From the NCBI GenBank assembly GCA_963519845.1, contig CAUQNX010000012.1, positions 73,230-137,229 of the forward strand: a DNA stretch of 64,000 bases, given 5' to 3'. Position 1 is the stretch's first letter, and every line of letters begins with the position of its first letter. Position numbers and translations under genes: made by a program. The DNA comes from Moellerella sp963519845. Its GTDB lineage: Bacteria; Pseudomonadota; Gammaproteobacteria; Enterobacterales; Enterobacteriaceae. Shown one piece after another: positions 1-9,321 of the stretch. The notes beneath the pieces were generated by a model. That model was not told the origin of the DNA and did not search any database. It saw only the letters and a list, made by a program, of their open reading frames with translations.

Positions 1-2862
1 GGCATGCGTTACCCGCAAGAAATGGGGGGGAATTATACTGAAGGCCAAGCTTTTGATGTTGATGGCAATTGGATCAAAGGCGTCAATGATACCCATGGTA
101 CTCACGTAACAGGAACCGTAGGCGCTAACCGCGACGGCGCGGGTATGCATGGTGTTGCTTGGGGAGCGGATGTTTATCTGGGTAATACAGGTGCCACTGA
201 TAGCAATAACTATGGCCCTTATCAGGATTACCAATATTTCTATACCGGCTGGAAAGCCATGGTGGATGCAGGCGCTCAAGTGATTAATAATAGCTGGGGA
301 ACCAACCCTCGCATAATTAATAAAGTGCCAACCACAGGTGCCGATGGGGGTAACACAACAGTCCATATGCCCGTTGATACCACCGCACAAACTGAGTATG
401 AATATTTCTACTTTAAAAAAGTATATGGCGACAAGCCCTCATTTGTTGATGCCGCTTATGATGCGGTGAAAGGAACTAATGTTGTCCAGGTTTTCACCAC
501 GGGTAACCGAGACTTTGCTAACCCTTATTATCGCCCTCTCTTCCCTTACTTTAATCCCGAAGCGGAAAAACACTGGATCGCCGTTGCTGGTCTTGAGCAA
601 ACCGCAGATAAATCAGGCTATCAATTAATTAAAGTCTTTAATGAAGCGGGTAACGCAAAATGGTGGACCGTAGTTGCACCTGGCCGCAATATCTACTCTA
701 CGATTGTTGATGAAGAAGGCAATCCAGATTGGAACTCCTTTAGTGGTACATCCATGTCAGCCCCTCATGTGACGGGCGCAATGGGTGTATTGATGTCTCG
801 CTATCAATCAATGAATGCGATGCAAGTTCGTGATCTTATGTTTACCACAGCCAATCACCTTAACCCAAATGGCACAATATATGACAGCTGGACTGCGGCA
901 GAAGGCACACCTGATGTACGTTATGGTTGGGGTACGCCTGATTTAGATAAAGGTATGTATGGACCGGGTCAATTTTTAACGCAATTTGCATATAATCTTG
1001 ATTACACGCCATTAGATGTTTGGACTAACAATATTACACAAACAGCATTAGACCTGCGTAAACAAGAGGATACAGCTTGGTTAGCTGACTATAAAGCTAA
1101 TGGTATAGCCGCAGGTGGTGATTACAATTTAGGTCAGGATATTGTTATCAATGATGGTAATCCAGATCCCGCTTCGCATATTATTGATATCGATGATGCC
1201 AAAAAATGGCGTCAAGAGTATTACCAGAAACGTGCTGAGGCGATTCAGGCTAAATTGGATGCAGGTTTATATGATGGCTCACTGGTAAAACAGGGGCAAG
1301 GCACATTAGTGATGACGGGTGACAACACTTATCGTGGTGGCACAACTGTTGAGCAAGGTACTCTCTACGGTTTCACTGAGTCTTTTGGTCTAGAAACCGT
1401 TAATGTCAATGGTGGCAAACTGGGTATTCTCGATCGTTACAACGACCAATTTACCCATAAAGGTGTGGTTGTTTCTAACCCCACCCATAAAGCAGATATT
1501 AATATCAATGATAAAGGAACTTATTTAGTCACTGTCGGACATAATGTCAATGTTGGCGATATGAATCTAAATAAGGGTGCTATCCTAGATGTAGGTGCTG
1601 ATAATATTGACCAGTTACGTGATGTTTATCTAAATAATAATGTTGCCGCGGGTACCGTTAATACAGATAAATTAGTCGATAACCGCGATAAAGTGATTAT
1701 TGCTGATAACAATTATGCGTTATTTAGTAAAGATGTTGCCATTAAAGATACTAATATTACAGGGACATTAACGAAGAAAAAAGATACCTCTTTATCTTCA
1801 TTTACTGATAGTGCCAATGGTCGTTCTATTGCTAATACGCTAGATAATAACAAAAGTGGTGAGCTCTTTAATAGCCTACTACCGATGAATGAGCGTGATT
1901 TACGTAAAACACAGCAATCACTGGCGAGTGACATGTATTTAAATGCCAATAATGCCAGTGTCGTTAATTTATTAGGATTAACGAGAACAGTTAAAGATCA
2001 GGCCATTGGTATTGGTCATGGTCGCTATGCTTCATTAAATGATAGCAATGCGCGTATTTGGATAACAGGCATTGGTCAATGGGGCAGCACAGATTATGGT
2101 CAAAGTAATATGGATGTGGATTTCTACGCTGGATTAATAGGCGCAGAAATTGATGTGACGGATCATACTAAAGCGGGTCTATTCTTTGGTGCGGGTTCAA
2201 CCAAATATAAAGCCAATGAGCATGGCAATATAGATAGTAACGATATTCATATCGGTTTATATGGTGTCTCTAATATCCAAGATATGGCTTCGATCAATTA
2301 TGGCATTACTCACACTAATCAAGATCGTGATGCTAAACGGACATTATGGGTAGGACAAACAGCAGGTTATAATTCCGTCAGCTATGATGCTAAGATCACT
2401 CAGCTATTTATAGAAGGTGCATATACTCAATTTAATACTGATAAATATTCTGTAGAACCCTATGTTGGATTTAACTGGTTACGCGTTTCAACAGATAATA
2501 TCAATGAACAAGTGGGTAATATGAAGTTCACCACTAATACAGACAAACAAGATATTCAAGTCGGTACTATTGGTTTACGTGGCGGCTATCCATTTATGGC
2601 TGGCGATATCAATATGGCATTAAAAGGGAATGTTTCTGCTAGTCAACTCTTCGGTGACAATCGTCCTGAATCAAAACTATTCCTAGCCGACTCAGGTGAA
2701 GCGACACTCAGGGGTGGCAAAATGGATAATTTATTCGGTGTAGGTTTAGGTGTTGATGCTCAGTTAAATAAATCAACTACATTGGGCGTTTCTTACCAAG
2801 GTCAATATAATAGTGATATCAGCTCAAGCGGTATTAATGCGACGCTGAAAATTAACTTCTAA
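1..2862 (+). CDS. Subtilisin-like autotransporter serine protease, 5'-truncated by window edge
   Basis: The reading frame is open from base 1, so the true start, signal peptide and catalytic Asp lie outside the window. The peptidase S8 domain shows the catalytic His in HGTHVTG (His31 counted from the ATG at base 4) and the nucleophile in GTSMSAPHVTG (Ser250). A passenger-associated repeat (GQGTLVMTGDNTYRGGTT) follows near residue 435, then a beta-rich stretch. The last ~270 residues form a typical autotransporter beta-barrel ending in an aromatic residue (INF). It should be secreted by the type V route and act at the cell surface or outside the cell. Family knowledge: SphB1/Ssp-type proteases. 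The substrate cannot be told from sequence. It is followed by a strong terminator shared with the convergent gsp gene. Confidence 0.93.
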   Translation, partial: GMRYPQEMGGNYTEGQAFDVDGNWIKGVNDTHGTHVTGTVGANRDGAGMHGVAWGADVYLGNTGATDSNNYGPYQDYQYFYTGWKAMVDAGAQVINNSWGTNPRIINKVPTTGADGGNTTVHMPVDTTAQTEYEYFYFKKVYGDKPSFVDAAYDAVKGTNVVQVFTTGNRDFANPYYRPLFPYFNPEAEKHWIAVAGLEQTADKSGYQLIKVFNEAGNAKWWTVVAPGRNIYSTIVDEEGNPDWNSFSGTSMSAPHVTGAMGVLMSRYQSMNAMQVRDLMFTTANHLNPNGTIYDSWTAAEGTPDVRYGWGTPDLDKGMYGPGQFLTQFAYNLDYTPLDVWTNNITQTALDLRKQEDTAWLADYKANGIAAGGDYNLGQDIVINDGNPDPASHIIDIDDAKKWRQEYYQKRAEAIQAKLDAGLYDGSLVKQGQGTLVMTGDNTYRGGTTVEQGTLYGFTESFGLETVNVNGGKLGILDRYNDQFTHKGVVVSNPTHKADININDKGTYLVTVGHNVNVGDMNLNKGAILDVGADNIDQLRDVYLNNNVAAGTVNTDKLVDNRDKVIIADNNYALFSKDVAIKDTNITGTLTKKKDTSLSSFTDSANGRSIANTLDNNKSGELFNSLLPMNERDLRKTQQSLASDMYLNANNASVVNLLGLTRTVKDQAIGIGHGRYASLNDSNARIWITGIGQWGSTDYGQSNMDVDFYAGLIGAEIDVTDHTKAGLFFGAGSTKYKANEHGNIDSNDIHIGLYGVSNIQDMASINYGITHTNQDRDAKRTLWVGQTAGYNSVSYDAKITQLFIEGAYTQFNTDKYSVEPYVGFNWLRVSTDNINEQVGNMKFTTNTDKQDIQVGTIGLRGGYPFMAGDINMALKGNVSASQLFGDNRPESKLFLADSGEATLRGGKMDNLFGVGLGVDAQLNKSTTLGVSYQGQYNSDISSSGINATLKINF

Positions 2863-2890
2863 TTCTTGATTTAATGTTTTAATCTATAAA

Positions 2891-2921
2891 AATAAGCAAC
2901 TCAGATATTGAGTTGCTTATT
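2891..2921. terminator. Bidirectional intrinsic terminator
   Basis: A perfect 13-bp inverted repeat (AATAAGCAACTCA / TGAGTTGCTTATT) with a 5-nt loop lies between two convergent genes. It has A-rich sequence on the left and T-rich sequence on the right, so it can end transcription of the protease gene and of gsp. Confidence 0.85.
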
Positions 2922-2973
2922 TAATTCAGCGCAAATTCAACTTATTATTTCTAGCATTTAAAAAGCTCGAGTG

Positions 2974-4848
2974 TTAAATAAACTCATCATCACTCACAAT
3001 ACTCAATGGCTCAATATCACTATCTTTCTTAATCACTAGTGAAAGATCGGAACGCAAACAAGCACCACCATAATGACCGCCGACCGTAAAGGTACAAATT
3101 TGAATATAACGCTCGGCCACTTTTGGTAAACACCAGAGCTGCTGGTAAATATTCTCTTGCTCAGCAAATTTTCCACTGGTCTCATCCAGAATTTGTTCAT
3201 CGTGAGCCACCAGGCCAATATTGTCACCACAACGCCCTGCAATAGGCTTAATGGCATAACCCGTTTGCGCCAACTCTTCATTAATTTCAAAATCGGTATT
3301 GAGTAAATATCTATGATGCGGAAATAGTGACCATAAAATAGGTAGAATGGCTTTATTACTTGGGATCATGGTCCATAGAGGCTCAAAAACCATCACTTCA
3401 GGCCGTAAGAAAACATCAATTAATCGTACCTGATTATCGCAGTGGCCAGTCCGAATAGGGGGTGCTGAATGTTGCGATTCGCTCTCTTGCCTTAATTGCT
3501 CTAAAACCGTTTCCCACGCCCAAGTTTTCCATACACAGTTCACCAAACGCTGATCAGCGTCGATTAACTGCCCTGAATGATCCCAATGTAATTCATCCAA
3601 CCCGTGTAATATTTTACTCTCAAATCCGGCAACACTTAATGCATGCTGCATAAATAGGGCATGATAATTCTCTTCGTTATCAGCATCCTGCATAATATGG
3701 ACAAAAGGTTTAGCATCTGTATGTTTCCATGTATCAGCAAGTGCGCGGATCAGATGTTCACCAGGATCCTTTCCTTTAACTAAGCCACCCTGTTTCGCCC
3801 ATTTATCTAAAATAACGCCCGTTTCTGTATGGCAAGAAGCAGAATCCGCATTATATTCATAAACTTTGAGTCCCCGTTCATCCATACAAAAATCCAGACG
3901 TCCAGTGACCATTTGGTGACGTCGTTTTAGCCATGAAAGTCGTAATCTAGGCCAGAGAACCTCAGGAATATTAAATAATTTTAATAAGTTATCGTCTTTT
4001 AAGACTTTATCTGTGGCATGCAGATACATTAAGTGCAGTTCATTGGTTGCTCTGATCAGCTCCTGTTCCGCACTGTGTGAAATAGTAAAATATTGGTAAG
4101 GATCGGCATTAATAATATGCCCATGCTTAGCTAATATATAAGCATGTTCAACCGGATCTTGCTCATCGAGCCATTTTTCATCAAAGACCTGATTGTTATC
4201 AATACGTTCACTGTGTAGTGATAAATATTCAGCAGGAATGGTCGGTTGCGGCAGACTATATTGGCTATCTTCAGTTTGGATCATCCAACCTAAAATCTCA
4301 GTATCATCAAAGGTATCCTGAAGAAAATAACCACCCTTTGAAATAGATAAGGGTAATTCACGCGTCCACTGTTGCCCTATGGGTAATCGGTGATGTATCA
4401 CATTTTGCTCAACAATTCTGACTCTATCTTCTAGCACTTCAGTGATCACCGCCACATGGCCAGTCTTTTCAAATTCCCCACCATCTTGCCAAATAATCAT
4501 ACTACCCGCAGCGGGAGCCCGCTCGCAGCCATTAGCAAATGCTTGCAGCGGTAGAATCGCATCATTGATGACCTGTCGTAAAAATCGTAATGAGAAAATT
4601 TCATGGGCCATACTCACATCAGTAAAAACAACACCATAGTTGAGATAAAGAAAACGGCGAGCAAACTCAACACACTGCCATTTATATCCCATATATTCAT
4701 TACCCAAATAGCTACGGAATGAAGCATCATCAGGATACTCTTGCGGATTAAGGGTGCTGTAATTAGAGGAGTATATAGCAACACCGCCAGGCGCATGTCC
4801 TAATAGCATTCCGAAAGGTTCATGGGGTTTAATGTGTTTGTCTGTCAT
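2974..4848 (-). CDS. gsp: Bifunctional glutathionylspermidine amidase/synthetase
   Basis: At 624 residues this is close to E. coli Gsp (619). The N-terminal CHAP amidase domain has the nucleophile in YKWQCVEFARR (Cys59) and the partner His in GHVAVI (His131), the same positions as in the E. coli enzyme. The C-terminal ATP-grasp-like synthetase carries VYEYNADSASC (about 330-339), and KPIAGRCGDNIG late in the domain. It makes and hydrolyses glutathionylspermidine in the cytoplasm, which is linked to redox and polyamine control. The ATG has a GAGG ribosome site about 8 nt upstream. The gene stands alone, convergent with the autotransporter. All visible key residues are intact. Confidence 0.96.
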   Translation of the reverse strand: MTDKHIKPHEPFGMLLGHAPGGVAIYSSNYSTLNPQEYPDDASFRSYLGNEYMGYKWQCVEFARRFLYLNYGVVFTDVSMAHEIFSLRFLRQVINDAILPLQAFANGCERAPAAGSMIIWQDGGEFEKTGHVAVITEVLEDRVRIVEQNVIHHRLPIGQQWTRELPLSISKGGYFLQDTFDDTEILGWMIQTEDSQYSLPQPTIPAEYLSLHSERIDNNQVFDEKWLDEQDPVEHAYILAKHGHIINADPYQYFTISHSAEQELIRATNELHLMYLHATDKVLKDDNLLKLFNIPEVLWPRLRLSWLKRRHQMVTGRLDFCMDERGLKVYEYNADSASCHTETGVILDKWAKQGGLVKGKDPGEHLIRALADTWKHTDAKPFVHIMQDADNEENYHALFMQHALSVAGFESKILHGLDELHWDHSGQLIDADQRLVNCVWKTWAWETVLEQLRQESESQHSAPPIRTGHCDNQVRLIDVFLRPEVMVFEPLWTMIPSNKAILPILWSLFPHHRYLLNTDFEINEELAQTGYAIKPIAGRCGDNIGLVAHDEQILDETSGKFAEQENIYQQLWCLPKVAERYIQICTFTVGGHYGGACLRSDLSLVIKKDSDIEPLSIVSDDEFI

Positions 4849-5054
4849 AAATTAGCCTCGATAATGATACCGGATGTATTACAACTTACTGGCTAATGAA
4901 TTTTCTATCAGATTTCATCAGTCTGCATAAAAGCAGCTAATATAGTCACACTTTTTAACGAGTATGTAAAATTTTCGCTAAAAAGCATGAGGGGAAATTA
5001 GGTTAGGAAAAAAGGCAATAAATAGCCATAAATAAAAAAGACTAATAGTCGAGA

Positions 5055-5459
5055 TTATTTCAATAATACATCTATTGCGTCAGCCGCTTTCTGGCATGCT
5101 AATGCTTTACCCGATTCAGGCGCTTTTTCTACCACAGCTTTAATTGATGAAACTTGGTCATCGATAAAACCCTTAAATAAAGAGGATTTTTCCACACTCT
5201 TTTGAGAAAGCAGATCTAATTTTTGATTAAAGATCTCACAACTTTGTGCATCTGAAGTGCCGATCAAATTAGTTACCTGTATATTTGCTTTTTCTTTAGT
5301 GTTATTAACCATTTCCATTGCTACTGTACTTAGCTTAGTGATATCCGTTAAATCAGCTATTTTTCCCGTTATATTCGAGTACATAGTAATTGCAATGATG
5401 ATAATCGCAATTAAAACCAAGGTCGCTATTCCACCGCCAATAATCAATATTTTTCTCAT
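5055..5459 (-). CDS. Hypothetical single-pass membrane protein
   Basis: Not recognised. I chose the ATG at 5459 (134 residues, starting MRKILIIGGG) over an upstream in-frame start at 5504 because AAAGGAAA lies about 8 nt before it. Residues ~4-27 form a strongly hydrophobic Ile/Val-rich membrane segment after a basic start. The rest (~100 residues) is polar, mostly helical in composition, and has two cysteines (in AQSCEIF and ALACQKA) that could form a disulfide if the domain is periplasmic. No neighbour in an operon. Confidence 0.7.
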   Translation of the reverse strand: MRKILIIGGGIATLVLIAIIIIAITMYSNITGKIADLTDITKLSTVAMEMVNNTKEKANIQVTNLIGTSDAQSCEIFNQKLDLLSQKSVEKSSLFKGFIDDQVSSIKAVVEKAPESGKALACQKAADAIDVLLK

Positions 5460-5668
5460 TAAGCGTTTCCTTTGAAGGTTTATATATCGCCGATATAATA
5501 ACAATAAAATGTGCTTTTCTTAGTGGGCTTTTACAATTAATTACCCAAATAAACTATATCGATATATTATAACAAATATTAAAGACATAATTGTGGTAAG
5601 GCGAGTAAACTCGGCAAATTGAGGGCTGATATTAATAGAGGGAATATTTGTCTAAAGGTGAGATCGCA

Positions 5669-5694
5669 AAAACCCCGCATTTACGAGGTTTTTA
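5669..5694 (-). terminator. Intrinsic terminator behind the tRNA-like sequence
   Basis: On the minus strand AAAACCTCG and CGGGGTTTT pair (one U-G) around a 7-nt loop, followed by T residues. It lies directly 3' of the tRNA-like sequence, as expected for a tRNA transcription unit. Confidence 0.65.
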
Positions 5695-5707
5695 ATATTG
5701 ATAAGTC

Positions 5708-5777
5708 CGCCATCGAGGAATCGAACCTCGCGCATTAGTGATAAAAAACCAATGTCTCATCCAATTGAGAAATGGCG
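5708..5777 (-). pseudogene. tRNA-like sequence, probable decayed tRNA
   Basis: Seen on the minus strand: a 7-bp acceptor stem (CGCCATT with GATGGCG, one G-U), a D-arm core CTCA-ATTGGA-TGAG, and a perfect T-arm (CGAGGTTCGATTCCTCG). The spacer between acceptor and D stem is one base short. The anticodon arm is abnormal: a 5- to 7-bp stem CATTGGT/ACTAATG around an 8-12 base T-rich loop, instead of a 7-base loop. The 3' end reads GACT and not CCA. These defects point to a pseudo-tRNA or phage-derived tRNA; the anticodon is not assignable with confidence. An intrinsic terminator follows. Confidence 0.55.
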
Positions 5778-6134
5778 ATTGGAATTTTACAAAAGCACTT
5801 TTAGCGCGATCAGTATCAATAAGACAAGTAAAATGGTGACTAACAGGGAACGGCTCATAGTGGCGGCCTTAATTTCTGAGACCTCATTTATTTTTCACAT
5901 AAAAACTTACAAATGCAAGATTTGCTTTTTATTGCAATGAGGTAGATCGAATAACTACAATAGCATAGTTTAACTAATAGATACTAGGTATCGAAAATAT
6001 ATACAAAACAATAGATTAATACACATAAAACCCATCAATAAAAGATGTTTTCAACACCTATATTGATTTAAAGCATCAATATACGAAGAGAGCCTTGTAA
6101 GCTGTCTCTATTTTAATTCCAAGTGGTTATATCC
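5778..6134. other. AT-rich spacer without recognised gene
   Basis: About 360 bases of AT-rich sequence between the tRNA-like relic and a possible small ORF. I see no convincing coding region or repeat in it. Confidence 0.5.
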
Positions 6135-6245
6135 ATGTCAAATGATACCTCTCTTAGCCAATATATTATTAGATTATTTTTGGGAATTTCATTGATAATA
6201 ATCGATATGGGTTTGATCCTAACTCTATTTTCACTTATCGCTTAA
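6135..6245 (+). CDS. Possible 36-residue single-span membrane peptide
   Basis: ATG to TAA encodes a 36-residue peptide beginning MSNDTSLSQYIIRLF. It is almost wholly hydrophobic from residue 10 on, which could be one membrane helix. The ribosome site is weak (AAGTGG about 8 nt upstream) and chance cannot be excluded in AT-rich DNA. It lies between the tRNA-like relic and the 3' end of the Tc operon, facing it. Confidence 0.28.
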   Translation: MSNDTSLSQYIIRLFLGISLIIIDMGLILTLFSLIA

Positions 6246-6292
6246 TTTATCTAAACTATTATTATTGACTAGGTTAATATTCGATTCTAATT

Positions 6293-6315
6293 GAAAAATC
6301 CCCATTTGATTTTTC
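6293..6315 (-). terminator. Possible terminator at the end of the Tc operon
   Basis: GAAAAATC and GATTTTTC form a perfect 8-bp stem with a 7-nt loop, starting inside the TcC stop codon. It is AT-rich and has only a short T-run after it, so its strength is uncertain. Confidence 0.45.
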
Positions 6316-9245
6316 TATAATTCAGAAAAACTTAAACGCCTGACTGGCGGCTGTAAATTTGCCTTTATTTTTTGATTAATACTCTGCATTCTCATATCCA
6401 CTTTATTTTTAGCTCTGGCCAAGGTAGCGATAGATAAACGCCCCCGTTTTAGTTTAGATATTACTCCTGTCATTAACATGTCATGATCACCATATTCTGT
6501 CCGCATAAAATTAATCGCATCCGCGTGATTATCATCTAGAACCCCTTGAATTTTATCCATGATATCTGTGATATATTGTGATTTTTCAGGACTGAGGCCT
6601 TTAGAGGCTTTATTAGTATGGTAAGCAAGATCGGCTAATTCATAAACGGGTAACCGGATAAAAGCGGTTCCAATCGCTGCATTAACAACACTATTCACAG
6701 CCCCTCCTGATACGAGAGAAGTCCCTAAATTCTTAATACCTTTCTTATTAAAAAAGCCCTTCGCCTTTCTCATAAAAAAGTTTTCATCATAATGGTTTAA
6801 ATCAAATACCATTTGAGTTGTTTTTGGATAGGGGCTCACAATACCGTATTTATAAGCGACTTTATCACGTGCATAATCAATCGCTTTTCCCGATATTCCC
6901 CCTATCGCGGCACCAACAGCTCCACCCACTAATCCACCAATCGCCGTTCCTACAACTGGCAAGGCTATAGTTCCTATCGAGGCGCCTACAAGACCACCGA
7001 CAGCTCCACCACCGATAGCAACACCCGATTTAACTACGCCAGCGCCCGCTAATAGCGCAACATTACGCATAACATTTTCATCATCTCCCGCTGCGGATAA
7101 ACTTCGATCCAGTGTTCTTAGATGTGTTTTCAATGTGACAAGGTACTCATAATAATTGGTCACGCTTTGCTTATCCCAATATCTATCATCATCCTTGTTT
7201 AAGCCCATTAAATCATAGAAACTAATTGGGTTATTTTGCACCATACAAAATAGGTTTAGACCATCGGCACTTCCCATTGGATCAGCACTTAGCCAGCGTC
7301 CGACCCATGGCTGATAATAGCGATAGCCATAATAGTAGAGTCCGGTGAGATCTCGCTCTTTGCCCGAGTATCTTATTGTTTTATAATCGACTTCGCTCTG
7401 ACTGTTGGCTAACAGTACCGCGGTCCCACCATAGGGGTAGTACTCTTCTTGGCTGATCATCAGGCCACGGCTATCAACTTCCAGAGTCGTGCTACCGATA
7501 AGATTATCGTAACTATAACGTAATTGATTATTGGTGATATTTGCCGGTAGACCAATATCCCAATGCAATAATCTGACCTGCGCTCGTCCCGCCTCGCCCA
7601 TTGCGATAATGTGCATTTTTTTTGTCTCAGCCACTCCATTGGAAGTAGTTCGCAATTCCAAACCTGGTAGATAAACAGCGCGCTGTATCTGTGTTGTTCC
7701 CGCGGTTTTTTGTGTACTGCTTTTAACAATACGCTGGCTGGCGCTGTCGTATTGATAACTTTCACTGTCATCCGTATCATCGCCACGTTGAACCAATATC
7801 ACTTTCATCAACTCACCGCGCGACGTCCAGCTTAGTTGCGATGCACTTTGCTGTCCCGTCGAGGGTTTTCCATTGTGTAGCTGTTTTTGCTCGCCGCCTA
7901 AAGTAAATAATGCATCCACTTCTGAAGGTTTATCGGTCAAAGTGCTCAATACGGCGCGATTACTGCGGTTGCTGACGGTGATAGATTGGGTATAAGAGGC
8001 CAGTGCACTGTGGCTGATCTGCGTTAGATTACCCGCGGTGTCGTAGCGGTAAGTTCGCGTATAATTAGTGTAGGTGGTGTTATCAAAAGAGCCTGCTTGC
8101 GGTAAATCACTACTCTGCTGGGCAGCATTGGCCATCTCACGACCTGTCGCGCGAACCAACTGATACAGACTGTCATAACCATAGCTATTTTCAGGTTTGA
8201 TCACCTGATTGAGCCAGAATTTTGTCGCTTCCGTTCCATTGCTGACATTGACGATATTTCCTACAGGATCATAGCTATATTGCAGATCTTGTAAGACTTT
8301 CGCCCCCTCTTTATGTTCAGTGGGACGTTCGGTTTTTATCGCCAACAGACGCTGCGTTTGCGGCTCATAACGGTAACTGGTGACCACGCCATTGCCATGC
8401 TCCTCACGCAACTTTTGCCCTGCGGCCGAATAAGTGAGTGAGGCGAGGATCACTTGTTTCGTCCCGCCCATTAATGTCAGCCAGCTGGCTTTTAATTGAC
8501 CCGCAACATCATAGACTTGGCTCTGCTGATTCCCTTTTGCATCGGTTTGATTCAGTAAAGCGCCTGTGGCATCCAACGTACTTTGGGTGGTTAATTTTTC
8601 GTTTTGTAATAGTGCGCGCCAAGCACTTTCAGCCCCATCGGGCCAATTGGCCTCACTATTATTCAACAACAATTGGCGGCTGATTGACAGAGGGCTGCCC
8701 GTCAGCGCGATACTGGTTATCTCGTTCATCCCTGCCGGATCATAATGGCGCACACAGGTACCGGCCAAATTCCAATTTTGTGTACTTGTGTTCACATCAG
8801 CCCAGATAAAACGTTCTCTGACAATGGCAGAGCCAGTAGCCGGTTTTTCACTGATATTTAATAATCGTCCAGCTAAGGTACTGGTTTCATAGAGCCAACT
8901 CCGTATGACACCATTGGCATTGATCGTCATCACAGGGCGATCTGCGGCATCCTTGATTGCAATAGTCGTTCCCGCATCAACACTGGCAGTCCGCAATGGC
9001 GTACCATCCAGTGAGGTGAGATAAGTGACATTGGCCTTTACAGTCGTATCTTGCTGTTGAAATTCATACAGGCGCGGATCAATACTTTGTGTTAGCGCAC
9101 CTCGGCTATTGTATTGATGGCGAGTAATGCGGATCTCTGCATTGCCATCCGCCACCGTACGGCAAAAATTAATGTCGCGAATAATCAAACCACGACTATC
9201 CACAACCGTAACAGAGGGAGTTCCCTCAAAGACGGAAGTGCTCAT
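6315..9245 (-). CDS. Tc toxin subunit C (TcC), RHS shell with variable C-terminal toxin
   Basis: 976 residues. Residues 1 to ~680 are the RHS/YD-repeat half of the toxin cocoon, ending in the hallmark core motif (YYYGYRYYQPWVGRWLSADP) and an autoproteolysis site with the two key Asp motifs (DPMG, then DLMG 22-23 residues later). The remaining ~296 residues are the hypervariable toxin released into target cells. This part has a long glycine-zipper stretch (GAGVVKSGVAIGGGAVGG onward, ~725-790) that looks membrane-active, then a polar basic tail. I recognise no ADP-ribosyltransferase or deamidase motif there, so the toxic activity is unknown. It is last in the operon, 76 bases after TcB, with an AGGAA ribosome site. 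Family knowledge: TccC proteins of Photorhabdus. Confidence 0.92.
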   Translation of the reverse strand: MSTSVFEGTPSVTVVDSRGLIIRDINFCRTVADGNAEIRITRHQYNSRGALTQSIDPRLYEFQQQDTTVKANVTYLTSLDGTPLRTASVDAGTTIAIKDAADRPVMTINANGVIRSWLYETSTLAGRLLNISEKPATGSAIVRERFIWADVNTSTQNWNLAGTCVRHYDPAGMNEITSIALTGSPLSISRQLLLNNSEANWPDGAESAWRALLQNEKLTTQSTLDATGALLNQTDAKGNQQSQVYDVAGQLKASWLTLMGGTKQVILASLTYSAAGQKLREEHGNGVVTSYRYEPQTQRLLAIKTERPTEHKEGAKVLQDLQYSYDPVGNIVNVSNGTEATKFWLNQVIKPENSYGYDSLYQLVRATGREMANAAQQSSDLPQAGSFDNTTYTNYTRTYRYDTAGNLTQISHSALASYTQSITVSNRSNRAVLSTLTDKPSEVDALFTLGGEQKQLHNGKPSTGQQSASQLSWTSRGELMKVILVQRGDDTDDSESYQYDSASQRIVKSSTQKTAGTTQIQRAVYLPGLELRTTSNGVAETKKMHIIAMGEAGRAQVRLLHWDIGLPANITNNQLRYSYDNLIGSTTLEVDSRGLMISQEEYYPYGGTAVLLANSQSEVDYKTIRYSGKERDLTGLYYYGYRYYQPWVGRWLSADPMGSADGLNLFCMVQNNPISFYDLMGLNKDDDRYWDKQSVTNYYEYLVTLKTHLRTLDRSLSAAGDDENVMRNVALLAGAGVVKSGVAIGGGAVGGLVGASIGTIALPVVGTAIGGLVGGAVGAAIGGISGKAIDYARDKVAYKYGIVSPYPKTTQMVFDLNHYDENFFMRKAKGFFNKKGIKNLGTSLVSGGAVNSVVNAAIGTAFIRLPVYELADLAYHTNKASKGLSPEKSQYITDIMDKIQGVLDDNHADAINFMRTEYGDHDMLMTGVISKLKRGRLSIATLARAKNKVDMRMQSINQKIKANLQPPVRRLSFSEL

Positions 9246-9321
9246 AGTGATATTCCTGTTTTACTAAAAAGTTGGGATAAAGCTGCGCTCAACGAGGCAG
9301 CTAAGAGATAGAATGCTTGAA

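Noticed and set aside
1713..1949. Minus-strand ORF inside the autotransporter
   Set aside because: Antisense shadow of a clearly coding frame; low-complexity Leu/Ser composition.
3036..3290. ORF overlapping gsp in another frame
   Set aside because: Shadow of the intact synthetase frame.
5055..5459. Tc-associated chaperone or secretion factor
   Set aside because: Generic membrane anchor and no motif; 850 bases and a terminator separate it from the Tc genes.
5698..5940. 80-residue plus-strand ORF
   Set aside because: It runs antisense through the tRNA-like sequence and has no ribosome site or protein-like composition.
7460..7786. 108-residue ORF within TcC
   Set aside because: Out-of-frame shadow of RHS repeats.
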